NCBI GenBank assembly: GCA_027604685.1
Contig: JADHYX010000025.1
Coordinates: forward strand, 48,754-104,096
Origin: Lobulomyces angularis
Taxonomy: Eukaryota; Chytridiomycota; Chytridiomycetes; Lobulomycetales; Lobulomycetaceae
Length of the DNA: 55,343 bases
Direction: 5' to 3'
Both the position numbers and the translations under genes were made by a program. Below are positions 12,134 to 22,534 of the stretch, one piece after another. Every line of letters starts with the position of its first letter. The first letter of the stretch is position 1. The notes beneath the pieces were generated by a model, which saw nothing but the letters and a program-made list of their open reading frames with translations, searched no databases and was not told the DNA's origin.

Positions 12134-12666
12134 ATGGTTAATTTAACAATAGATGAAAATAAAAAAAACTTGATAATTCACTTGAGCGTTTTTCAAAAAA
12201 TCTTATCAGTTCAAGGAGATTTAATAATACCTTTAAAACAAATCAAAAGTTGCTCCCCTTCAACTCAAAAACCTCCTTTGTTTAATGGGTTTCGAGTAAG
12301 TTAAAAAACAAAAAAGAAAAAAAATTAATTTTTTTTTAATTTTCAATTTTATTTTTATATATTTAAATTTTTTTTTTTTAATAAAATAGGTTGGATGTGA
12401 TGTACCTGGAATAATCAAGGCAGGAAATTTTTATCATTTTGAATCTAAAACTGACTTTTATTATACTACCTTTAATGAAAAATATAGTTTAAAACTTGAA
12501 GGTTTTTTTTTTTTATCTTTTTTTTTTTTAATTGTAACTATTATTTTTTTTTTTTTTAGTTGATACTGCAACTCATAGAATTATTCATGTTGATGTTAAT
12601 GAAGGAGAAGATGTAAATCAAGTTGCGAAATTAATCAACGATGCAGTTCAAGAAGTTTCTGAATAG
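12134..12666 (+). CDS. Small bacterial-type PH-like domain protein, function unknown
   Basis: Three exons (12134-12295, 12390-12501, 12560-12666) join in frame to 126 aa. The protein resembles an uncharacterised family of about 110-130 aa, common in actinobacteria and also present in fungi. The shared order of features is an N-terminal hydrophobic strand, an (I/V)PL strand (GDLIIPLKQIKSC), the FRVGCDVPGIIKAGNFYHF block corresponding to the family's G-R-PG-x-x-PG-x-x-x-x-G(T/N)F motif, an aromatic F/W-rich strand (DFYYTTF), an LKLE strand and a final helix (NQVAKLINDAVQEV). The fold is probably PH-like, and no enzymatic residues are apparent. The family pattern is recalled from general knowledge, without a search. 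No signal peptide or membrane segment is seen. The function is unknown. Confidence 0.72.
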
Positions 12667-14649
12667 AAAAGTGTATTTATTAAGTAAATTAAAAAAAAAA
12701 AAAAAATGAATTGTTTTAAATAGAGTAATATATTTTATTGTAATATATGTAAAATTTAACTATTTTTTTTAGTAAAAAATTCAAATTTTTTTAAAGGAAG
12801 GAAGGTTACATTGAAAAAACAATTTCATGTTTTTTTTTTAAAATGCTGAAATTTAAGGTTTTTGTTTTTTTTTCTTTCAATTAAAAGAATAAAAATAATT
12901 ATCTACAATTATAATATGGATTTATGGTGGATGAAGACTCTATTTTCTGTCTCTTACTTTAAATTCGTTTTTTTAAAAGTTTAAGTGAATAATTTAAAAA
13001 AGCATTATTAAAAAAATACTATTTTTAAAAATATTATTCAAAAAACATTATTCTATTAGAATTTTTAAAAATAAATTTATTCTCATTCATTAGATTTTTA
13101 AATTAATTAATTTATATGAAAAAATTTTTTTTTTTAATTATACATAAAAAAGAACACACCAAAAAAAAAAATACTAAAATTTAACTATATTTTTTAAATA
13201 AAATAATAATCAAAGGTTGCCAAGTTGCCAACTATTCTTTTTTTATTTTATTTTATCTGCTGTTGCTGAAAAAACAACTTAACCAAGGACGCCAAGTTGA
13301 AAAAAAAAAAAGTGTAAAAGGTAATTAATAATAAAAATTTTTGTAGGAATAGAATGTTTTTTATTATTATAATCAAAATTGAATAGAATAGATAGAAGCA
13401 CACCTTCTATATGCTCGAGTGTTACAAAAAGCTTAAAAATGTAGAAAATAGGGATTTTTTTTATTTTTAGGAGTGACTTTTTGTCTGTAATTAAACTGTA
13501 ATTTTTTTATTGTTGTTACTTAAAAATGAAAAATTAAAAAAAAATTTCGGAAAGAAAGTAGATTGGTGATATAAAAGAAGCGTAGCCATGAAGAGAGATA
13601 GGCCATGTCATTAGAGCAAGTTAAGGATAGTTATAATACTAATCCTGAACAAGAACACTATGGGTTAAAAACATTTGATAAAGCTTGTAGCTATTGTGTC
13701 ATTCATAGGACTAGAATTCTCATCAATGATATTTTTTGTTACAAGTCAAACAAACTCTATCCATAAATATTATACTTTTGGTTTTATTGCAACAGTTCAA
13801 ACATTAACCGCACTTGGATTTTGTTGGGAGGCATAATAGAAAAACAGGAGATAAATTTCATCAACAAAAACAGGAACCAAGTTGAAGGGGTTGTCTGCGG
13901 GAGTAGTCAGTAGGAATTTTATATTGTTATTAAAGAAGGAAATATTTACAAATATAAAGTTGTTTATAAAGAAGTTATAGGAAGAATATGAAATTATATA
14001 GGAAATTATAGGAAAAAATTTATCATCACCTCACCCTTTACCATCAAATTGTATTATTTTTCATGTAGGAAAAATAACTGAACACTATTTCTGTAGTATT
14101 ACTATATTATTTCTATATTATATCTATAGTATCACTATAGTATTACTATGGTGAATAGACTATAATACTGTTATTAATTAATAGTCCTGTTGTCATAAAA
14201 CTGCTGATCCTACTAACAATTATAGTATACTTATCATGGAATTTGTAGTCCTACTATCATAAGTTGTTATAAATAATAACTTAACATATCATAAATTTCA
14301 TGTAAGATTGATTCTATTTTTTTGTTACTTAAAAAAGACATTTTGCTGCGTTCAGTTTTGTTTTTTTTTTATTTTTTTTTTTAGAATGTAACAGCCTTGT
14401 TTGAAAAAATATTTAGAAAATTTGCTAGTTTTTGCCTTGAACTCCCTTTTTACAAAAAAAAATAAAAAAAAATTCTTATGAAACAACAATTAAAAAACAG
14501 AATCTAGGGCGACTTAAAAAAAATAATTTTCTTTATTTTATAATATTTATTTTTTAAAAAAAAAAAAAGTATAAATAATCTATCCTACTTCCCTTTTTTT
14601 TTAAATAAAATATAAAAATTTAAATATATATAAAATAAAAATAATAATA
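12667..14649. other. Intergenic, AT-rich, with a small membrane-protein relic
   Basis: About 2 kb without an intact gene. Poly-A/T and ATTATT runs dominate 12700-13350. A decayed two-TM reading frame is annotated separately at 13605-13836. From 14085 to 14230 the sequence is a degenerate repeat of CTATAGTATTACTA-like units. The last 100 bp form the T/A-rich leader of the next metalloprotease gene. Confidence 0.5.
13605..13836 (+). pseudogene. Relic of a small two-TM membrane protein (one frameshift)
   Basis: ATG 13605 opens MSLEQVKDSYNTNPEQEH and reads to TFDK. The same frame then becomes unnatural and ends at a TAA near 13767, but shifting by one base at about 13682 gives LVAIVSFIGLEFSSMIFFV and FGFIATVQTLTALGFCW, two convincing hydrophobic segments ending in TAA at 13836. 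No intron fits the shift. It is most simply a frameshifted small membrane-protein gene of unknown family; a sequencing error is the alternative. Confidence 0.45.
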
Positions 14650-15483
14650 ATGAAATTAGCAATCTTATCCGCTCTTGTATTAGCTGCTTCCTCTGTAAAA
14701 ATTGATAAAAAATGGTGTGCTACTCGTGAAATGAGTGCTGAAAAAGATGCTGTTGTTTCTCAAAATTTTGGTGTTGTAAATACTTTCTTGAGCAGACCTC
14801 AACTCACAAAAATCAAGGTTCACTTTCACATCATCACTTCTGAAGAAGATGGTCAAGTTGTTGGTGATATCACTACTGATCAAATTCATCGTCAAGTTAA
14901 ACGTTTAAATGATGCTTACTTGAACTACGGTTTCAAATTTAGCACCGAAAGCACCACTAGAATTAAGAACAGCTCTTGGTACAATGTTGTTCCTGAAAGT
15001 CAAGAAGAAATTGATATGAAAACCTCCCTCAGAAAAGGTTCCGCTGAAGAATTAAACTTTTACGTTGCAAACATTGGTGATGGTTTATTAGGTTGGGCTA
15101 CTTTCCCATCTGATTACCAAGAAGCTCCAAAAATGGATGGTGTTGTCTGTTTACAAGGTTCTTTACCAGGAGGTAATGCTGAAAACTACAACTTGGGTGA
15201 TACTGCTACCCACGAAGTTGGTCATTGGTTAGGTCTTTACCACACTTTCCAAGGTGGATGCAGCAACGAAAGAGGTGACTATGTCAGTGACACTCCTGCT
15301 GAAGCTTCTCCTGCTTTCGAATGTCCTGTCGGTAGAAACACCTGCACTGGTGAAAAATTCCCTGGAGATGATCCAATTACAAACTACATGGACTACACTT
15401 ATGACACCTGTATGAACTCTTTCACTCCTGGACAAGGTGAAAGAATGAAGAAACTATGGGGTTCTTTCAGAGCTGGAAAATAA
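14650..15483 (+). CDS. Secreted M43 (pappalysin/MEP1-like) zinc metalloprotease, intronless copy
   Basis: Single exon, 277 aa. The N-terminus MKLAILSALVLAASSV is a signal peptide, followed by a short pro-region. The catalytic domain contains [11 protein letters not shown] (zinc ligands and catalytic Glu), the cysteine pairs around GGC and CPVGRNTC, and the Met-turn region [17 protein letters not shown]. It aligns along its whole length with the gene at 3748-4730 but has none of that gene's three introns. Its third codon positions carry more C (AAC, ACC, CTC, TTC) than neighbouring genes, a sign of high expression or of a different history. The role is probably extracellular proteolysis, as in fungal MEP1. 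A T-rich leader lies upstream and the ATG follows ATAATAATA. Confidence 0.95.
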   Translation: MKLAILSALVLAASSVKIDKKWCATREMSAEKDAVVSQNFGVVNTFLSRPQLTKIKVHFHIITSEEDGQVVGDITTDQIHRQVKRLNDAYLNYGFKFSTESTTRIKNSSWYNVVPESQEEIDMKTSLRKGSAEELNFYVANIGDGLLGWATFPSDYQEAPKMDGVVCLQGSLPGGNAENYNLGDTATHEVGHWLGLYHTFQGGCSNERGDYVSDTPAEASPAFECPVGRNTCTGEKFPGDDPITNYMDYTYDTCMNSFTPGQGERMKKLWGSFRAGK

Positions 15484-15873
15484 ATATTTTTTCATTTTCA
15501 TTTATTTTTTTATATATAAAAATAAAGTAGATTACAAAGAAATAAAATTCTTATATATTATAAAAGTATTTTAAAAAATAAAGTAAAGTAAAATAAAAAT
15601 TATATGAATAATTTCTGTTTTTTTTTTTTTTGTAACCTCAAAGTCTAAGTTTTATTGTAAGTTTAAAAATGTTTTTTTTGAATTTTATTTTTTTTTTTAA
15701 TCTTCAAAAATATCAGTATATTAAATTTTAACTTTTTATAAATAAAAAGAAAATAAAAAAAAATTAAAAATATTAAATTTTTTTTATTTTTCAAAAAATT
15801 TATTATACAAATATATACTTTATTTTAAGAAAACCTTCTTTTTATATTAAATAAAAAATAAAAAATTTTCTTC
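15484..15873. other. Convergent spacer between metalloprotease and Kelch gene
   Basis: 390 bp of A/T homopolymer-rich DNA between two convergent genes. It should hold both 3' UTRs. Nothing else was seen. Confidence 0.5.
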
Positions 15874-17519
15874 CTACAATTTTTTTTGAACAAGAATTTG
15901 TCCCTGTTCAAAATTATTTTCAAATTCTGTTATGACATCTTTATACAAACAAGCTTCAGAGTTTGAATCGAACCATCCATTTTCTTCTTGAATTTCAAAC
16001 AGATTGTTGTAATCTTTACCTGCCGTTAAATCTGTACTAAACTGTTTAAAGTGTTTTTTTAATCTTTTTTCAATTTCCAATTTGTTATTAATGTTAACTT
16101 TTTTGATGTATTTTGAAATTACTATTTCTTTGTCGTGTTTTTTTGGATTATATCCTACATTTATATTGTATATATTTTTTTTATTATCAATTTTAGTTTT
16201 TTTTTTTTTTTTATTACCAACATAATGCAATTTTAATTTAATTTTTCCATCCATTTCAACAGTGTAATAAAGTGCCCTTAAAACCAGAAAAAGAAAAAAA
16301 AATTAATATTTGTTAGCATTTCATTTGGATTGGTAAAAAGAAAAAAAAAGATTACCGAGCAAGATAAAATGTATTTTTCCAGTTATGTAAAAATTGGTCT
16401 CCAAATCCCAACTTAAAGTGCCAAGTGTCTGGAAAAACTGGAAAACTTTCACCAAATTGTCCAAGGGTAGGGTATATGGTTGAACTATCGTTAAATGGAC
16501 TGCCGGGGCGAGAAAAATCATTAAATTCTGAGTTTTGTTGAGAACTATATCTGTCATCATCTAAAAAAGAATATTCCAAATCGTTTGTTTCAGTTGACAT
16601 ATCGTTGATGATCTCCTCATCTGCTACTGGATTTAACTTTTCAACACCTAAAAAAATTTATTAAAATACATTTTGTCATTTTAAATACTATTATCAACTA
16701 GTTTGCTACAAGTCCCATCTTCAATATTGACTTTTTTTTATTTTAAAAAAAAATTAATATTTTTTAACCCAATTATTAAAGCAATATAAAATAAAATTTC
16801 ATATACCTTGAAGAATTTGTTCCTCTTGATTTAAATTTGTACCATATACATTCACTTCTACTTTCTCCCCAACAACGGATCCAATAGGGGAACTTCCCAA
16901 TCCATTTTCAGCTCTAACTCTAAATTGGTAAGTAATTTTTACATTATCTACGACAAATATTTAAAGATAATTACGTATAAAAAAAAATTTTTTTTTTTTT
17001 TACTATTTACCCTCTGCTGGCCATGTATGAGAGTCTACACCCTTTCTTTTTCTTATGGTTCCTCGGTCAATCAAATTTCCATCTTGATATTGGTTCAAAA
17101 ATACATCTTTAGCAAACTTTTCATTCAATTCCTTTAAGTCTAATGAAATCATCAATTTTTCAATATGTTCGTCCGTCGAAAAAGATTTTGATTCGATAAC
17201 CGAGACAATATCATAGTTGAGGTTGTTTAATTCATTTTTTTCTTTGCGCTTACTGGAAATATCAGAGGTTTTATGCATTTTTGAGGCTGTTAAAGGAAAT
17301 TCACTTTCATTGTTGAAATCACTGTTACTAAAGGCGCAATTAACTTCGACGTAATATTTTTTTTCACTTCCTGAATTCCATTGCTCTTTATACAATTCAT
17401 TCACTTCAACCACCACTATATCCGCTACATTTTCATTTGGACTATTTAATTTTTTTTTTTTGAATCTTATAATTGCACTCGGCGCCACTAACGGTCCTTG
17501 GGATTCAAGAACAGTTATC

Positions 17520-17550
<31 letters not shown>

Positions 17551-19299
17551 CTAATATTAGAAAAGCATAAATTTTTTTTTGCACCCTTTTTTGGTTGATA
17601 AAAAGTAACACAGTCAATAGATGCCGCATCAGAATTTTTGTTCCAAGCTTGAATTTTAAACTCGTAGGAAAGAGAGTCATCAAAATTGCCAAAATAATAA
17701 CTTAATTCTCCTCCTTCATAGAGTTTTATCCAGTCTAAAAGGCGATCGTCTTTTTCTTTTATTCTAAAAAATAGTCTATAGCTTCTATCCATTAAATGAA
17801 GGAATTTATCAACCCAAGAAAGTGTTTTATTCTTTTTTAGAAAGGAGAGTTTATCAACAGGTAAAAGAGGCCCAATTTCACAATAAAAAAAGTCGTTTTT
17901 TTTAAAGTTCAATGATTGCTCCTCCTTTTGCACTTCACATCCTCCAAAAGAAATAATTTGGTTTCCATCCAAAATTACAGAGGAATGCCCATACGTAGAA
18001 GAAAATGAAGCTTGTTTCATAGAGGTCCAAGCATAAGATACTAAATAAATAAAAAAATAAAAAAGTTAAAAAAGAAGTTATAAAATTTTAGAGCTATACA
18101 TAAATCAAAAACCAGAATCTCTAGGGTATTTGTCATTTCTTCAGAAATTGATGGAGATTGACCTCCAATAACTAAAAATTTAATTTAAAAAAAAAATTAA
18201 AATTAAAATTACCTATTAGTTTATCATCATAAATAGCAGCAGAATGTAAGTATCTGGCAACAGGATAAAAATTTCCTTTAATTGGTGGGTATACCCATTT
18301 GTTTTCACCTTTTAAAAAAAATAAAAAAAAAAATTATTTAATGGTAAAAAAATTTTCTGTATAGTAAACCTATGTCTAAAAAAAAGATATCATTCAAAAA
18401 TATCTTTTCACCATTAATATTAGAGTTTACTCCACCAAAAAAAACAATTTGATTTTTTTTTTGATAATAGCAACTGGAATGAAAAGCCCGATTTGCAGGT
18501 GTTTCCCCAACAAGTGATGGTCTTTTCCACTCACAGGTATTCAAATTGAACATGTGAACATCATTAAAGTAATTTTTATTGTATGCACCTCCAAAAACAT
18601 AAAGAAACTCTTTTTTTTGGTATTGAACATAAGTTAAAGTGAGCCCAGCTCTTGGTGCAAATGGTGGATGTTTCGGCGATGTTTTAACTATATGCAAAGA
18701 GTTATCGTTTTTATCAAAAGCGAGAAGCTAATTATACTAAAATTAATATCACTTTGGAAAATGGTTGGCTCACTTGGTTCGTTACAAATGTAAAGTTTAA
18801 TTCTTCATTTTCCAGATTGCTTTCAAATTCAAACCCACCAAGAAAATAAACCTTCTCACCAACAACTAGTTCAAAAATTATAAGTGTTTACTTTAAAAAT
18901 TAAAAAAAAAAAAAAAAAATTACCTGAAGAACCAAAAAAAGATTTGCCAATAGCATCCTTTAAACTTGAATCAACAGTGTAATCAATCTTATTCCAAATC
19001 TTTCTTTCTAAAAAAATTTTAACTGTTAAATCAACACTTTATACAGTACTTGTATCAAAAGATAAAATGTCTTTAGAAAAACCGTCTTCATTATATCCAA
19101 AAAATACATAAATTTCACTTTTTTCAAACACATTTGAATTTTTTTTTTTTCCTTGTTTTTTTTTTTGATCTATAGAGGAACTTTTGTTTGAAGAGAAATT
19201 GTGAATGCAATGACCAAATAATTCTTGTTTAACGGAAGGTGAATTAATTTTAAAACTATTACATTTAAAAATGGTATCAAAGTTCTCAGTGTTTCCCAT
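15874..19299 (-). CDS. Kelch-repeat / fibronectin-III protein, host cell factor (HCF-1)-like
   Basis: A multi-exon minus-strand gene starting at ATG 19297-19299 and ending at TAG 15874-15876. The N-terminal half forms a Kelch beta-propeller with repeated hydrophobic-GG units (VYFLGGFEF, LYVFGGAYNKNYFNDVHMF, IVFFGGVNSN, VIGGQ, IISFGGCEV) and interleaved RAGLTLTYV, ANRAFHSSCYY and ARYLHSAA strands. The C-terminal half has two FN3-like segments; the last is clear (ITYQFRVRAENGLGSSPIG). This order is that of HCF-1, a scaffold for chromatin-modifying complexes. After FN3 comes an acidic/serine-rich stretch, then a tail (ALYYTVEMDGKIKLKLHYVG, then KEIVISKYI) that weakly recalls a chromo-barrel or Tudor-like fold, interrupted by a lysine run. 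At least nine small introns are inferred; a few border positions are approximate. The HCF assignment rests on domain order. Confidence 0.75.
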
Positions 19300-19783
19300 A
19301 CTATTTTTTTTTTTTTTGTTTAAATAACTTTATATTTTAAATAACTCTATAATAGTACAACTGCCTTTTTTTAAATTTTTTTTTTTTTGGTTTTTTTTTA
19401 AAAATAATACATTATAACGTCAAAAAAATTAAAATATAATTGTAGTTGCTGGATAATTTTACAAACTTTTTATATTTTTTTTCATAAAAACAAATTTAAT
19501 ATTGAAACTCTTTTACTATTCTAAAAAAAAGGAATTTTGCTGTACAAAACAGTCATGAGTTAAAAGGAAGATCCTACCACAAAAATTGATGATTTCTCTT
19601 TTATTTTCTGCTTATTAAATTTTTAAAAGAAAAACAAAAATCTATTTTGATAAATTGTTTTTAAATTTGGAATTGAAAATCAAAAAAAAAAAACCAATTG
19701 TTTACTTCCTCTTACATTTCCTTCAAAAATTTTGATTGCAACTTTCTTTAAAACTGAATTTAAATATAAGTTTTTTTCTCCTT

Positions 19784-20514
19784 CTACTTTGATTGCCTTA
19801 AAACAAATTGGGAAGCGTGAGATTTTAAAATTTTTCGTGTACTAAAAATTGAAAAAATTATTTCAAAAAATATTAATGTTGAGTACACTTTAGATTTTAT
19901 AAAAAATAAAAAAAATTAAAAATTTTCAAAGAAAAAACTTTTTTTTGTTACCTAAATTTATGGAAATGTCCAAAGGTAAATCAAAACCAAACATGGATAT
20001 CGGTTGAAAAAATATAAAGTAAATATTTGTCATGAATTGAGGAAAAACACTAAGAAAAAGAAAACCCAACAAGTCTGGAACCTTGATTGCCAACCAATGT
20101 GTAATTTTAAGGTTTAGTTAAAGAATCTTTTTAGGAAGTGTACCTTTTCTTTTAAATTTCCGGAGTATCCGAAATACAATCTTATTGGTTCTATTAGAGT
20201 AAATGAAATAGATAAGCACCAAATCATAAATCTGTGAAAATCTACTGCATCTAAGTATATAACCTTCAGGTATAGGGAAAATGCCGAATGCACTACCCAA
20301 ACAGGATAGAAATAAACAGTATAATGCAATAACATTTGCAACTGTAAATTAGAAGAAATTTCAATTGCTAATCAAAAAAAAAGGAATCAAAAAAATATAT
20401 ATATATATTTAATATATTTTATTTACGTATTTGAGAAGAGTTTTTGACATTATACTGCACTTTCGCTGAACTATTATCATTTTTACTTTTTTTTGGAAAT
20501 ATAGCATTTTTCAT
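19784..20514 (-). CDS. tmem17: TMEM17-like ciliary transition-zone membrane protein
   Basis: Four exons (20427-20514, 20144-20367, 19952-20081, 19784-19887) give 181 aa, near the family's usual length of about 200. Signature pieces are SNLQLQMLLHYTVYFYPVW (first TM), the hallmark EPIRLYFGYSGNLKEKVPDL across the exon 2/3 junction, LLGFLFLSVFPQFMTNIYF (third TM), and the last TM followed by RKILKSHASQF. TMEM17 belongs to the TMEM17/80/216 four-TM group and acts in the MKS/B9 module of the ciliary transition zone, controlling membrane-protein entry into cilia. Its presence implies a flagellated life stage. The gene is head-to-head with a Zn2Cys6 regulator, with only 114 bp between the start codons. 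Confidence 0.9.
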
Positions 20515-20576
20515 TTTTTCTGATAATTTCGGGGTTTCAAATTTCCTTTTAGGGTTTTTTTCCACGCCTCCTGTGT

Positions 20577-20582
20577 CACGTG
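20577..20582. promoter_or_regulatory. CACGTG palindrome (E-box) in a divergent promoter
   Basis: A perfect CACGTG lies in the 114-bp spacer between TMEM17 (-) and the Zn2Cys6 regulator (+). It sits inside a locally GC-richer patch (20530-20600) that stands out from the AT-rich surroundings. CACGTG is the core site of bHLH factors such as Cbf1, USF and Pho4 in fungi. Binding is inferred from the motif only. Confidence 0.5.
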
Positions 20583-20628
20583 GTGTTTGGGGGGCAAATT
20601 TTACAGTTTAACTTTGAAAATATAGTAA

Positions 20629-22534
20629 ATGAACAAAAAACGAGGAACCATATCAACTTTAGCATGCAACAATTGCAGATTAAGAAAGCAAAAATGTTCT
20701 GGTAAGTGGTGCTTTTTTTTTTCTCTAATTAAATTAAATAGGAGAGCTTCCTTGTGAAAGATGTCAAAAAAGTAATAAAATATGCCAATTTGTAGAGAAG
20801 CGAAAAAGACTAGGAAAATATGAAGTTTGCACTCCTTCAATTTTATTATATAAATCAACTGAAATGTCACTTTCGGATTGGAACTTAATATTTAATAGTA
20901 TTGTTAAAAATCAATAAATCTTTTTTTAAAATTGTAATAAAAAAAAATTATTATTAATTTTTATTTAGATTTTTTTGCACTGTTATCAACTCCTAAGCCT
21001 TGTAATTCATACATATTTGAAGTTAACGATGAAGAAGGTTTGAGGCATTTTAGCAAGGAAGTTAGTTACACCCTGGATAGCCTTTCCCCTGAATTTCCAC
21101 ATAACATTACCGAATCTGATTTTAAAATTTATAGATATGTCTATGAAAATTGTCTGACACCAGTTGAGTCCACATTCCCAGTGGCTTCTAGTACTTTTAA
21201 TCCTATACTAAATTAGTTATAATAAAAATTTTTTTTTATTTTATTTTAGGAACGGGAAAAAATACTAAGTCCACAAAGGATACAGTTGTTGATTTGAAAA
21301 GTTTTCAGTTTCATTGCAACTCCATGTCTACTGCACACCTATGTATTGGGCTAACTTTTGCTTTATTGTATTCAAAAATGGGGATTCAAATTGAATTAGC
21401 GTATAAATTTTATATACAAGCTAATGAAGAACTAAAAAAAGTTCCATTTACTGACTATGACATTGAATACTTAAGGTGCAGATTGTTTATGGGTCTTTTA
21501 TCCTTGTACTTTAATGATAAAGAAACCAGTAACTTTTGGATAAAAGAAGTATTAAATTTTATGTGTCGCTATATTATTGACAATGTTTTTAAGGTTTTCA
21601 TTGCAGGAAACAACTTTAATTGGGAGATTAATAGCACAAGTGAAAAAAACCTGTTGCAAGAACGGTATTTAAATCAGCTTCATCTTAGAAAAAGTATTTG
21701 GACATTACTTTTGTTACATATGGCTTTACTTGAAAAGAATTTTAATGGTATATAGGGAAAGTAACCATGAAGTTAATTTTTTTTTTTCTTATTTTTTTTT
21801 TAGGAGATGATGTCATCTTAAAATTTAGCAATCCTTTTGATGTGAATATATGCAATTCCGAAAAGAAATTTTCAGTTTCATCTTTTTGCGTTATATATAA
21901 TCAAGTAGTTAAATTTTGCAATGACCCCGTGGACTGTAATTACCGTTCAAAAATTTTCGAATTACATGAAAAATTATTGCTGTGGTTCGATAGTTTATTA
22001 GACATTAAAAAGTGCTTTAATTCATTAGAATCTTTTATTCAAAACCATCAAGTATCCAATGATTGGATTAATGGCATTCACAATCTTACAATGATTAGTT
22101 GGTGGTTGTCGGCTTTAATTAAGCTTCATTTTTTTAACAACAACTCAATTTATTTTGAGTCCAAATTCAACATATCATACAGAGGAACTGTACAAGGATC
22201 AAGTCTGGAAATTATACTATTATCTATTCGAGCCCTAGCGACCATACTTATGATTCGACTCCCTGAAAATCACCAGGAGTGTCCTATTGTGTATAGTATT
22301 TCTACGGATTTAATTGTAGCTACTGTTTTGAATAACGCTATGTCAGTGATCCTAGAGTTACTGAGTGGAGATCGGCGAGGATGGTGTGGAAATGAAGAAA
22401 TACGAAACCTAGTAATATCTTTTTATTTAAAAAAAGTGTTTTTAGGAGTTTTAAAAAGACGAAAAAATCCTTTTTCTCAAGAATTGTTTTTCAAGTTTGA
22501 GCCATTAGTGGAGTCGTTTTATATTTTAGACTAG
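20629..22534 (+). CDS. Fungal Zn(II)2Cys6 binuclear-cluster transcription factor
   Basis: ATG 20629 starts MNKKRGTISTLACNNCRLRK. The six cysteines follow the C-x2-C-x6-C-x5-C-x2-C-x6-C pattern of the GAL4-type zinc cluster and are split by the first intron (20702-20741) just after the third Cys. Four further small introns are inferred, two of them after SDWNLIFN and after PVASS, and another in AAT-G|GA near 21750. The rest (about 500 aa) is helical and resembles the middle homology region of these regulators only in general (for example SLEIILLSIRALATILMIRL), with a C-terminal TAG at 22534. Zn2Cys6 proteins are fungal, DNA-binding transcriptional regulators, usually recognising CGG half-sites. 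The target pathway cannot be told. Confidence 0.88.

Noticed and set aside
14085..14230. Possible short-repeat array (CTATAGTATTACTA-like units)
   Set aside because: The units are irregular, have no conserved spacers and vary in length. It is simple AT-rich degeneracy, not CRISPR-like or a satellite.
14680..15435. Minus-strand frames inside the intronless metalloprotease
   Set aside because: They are antisense shadows of a well-supported coding exon, with no start context or family resemblance.
16925..17137. Plus-strand frame within the Kelch/FN3 gene
   Set aside because: Hydrophobic because it is antisense to A-rich coding and intron DNA; there is no supporting context.
20118..20300. Alternative minus-strand frame MGSAFGIFPIPEGYI...
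   Set aside because: The other frame gives the TMEM17 signature and splices correctly at both ends, so this is an out-of-frame shadow.
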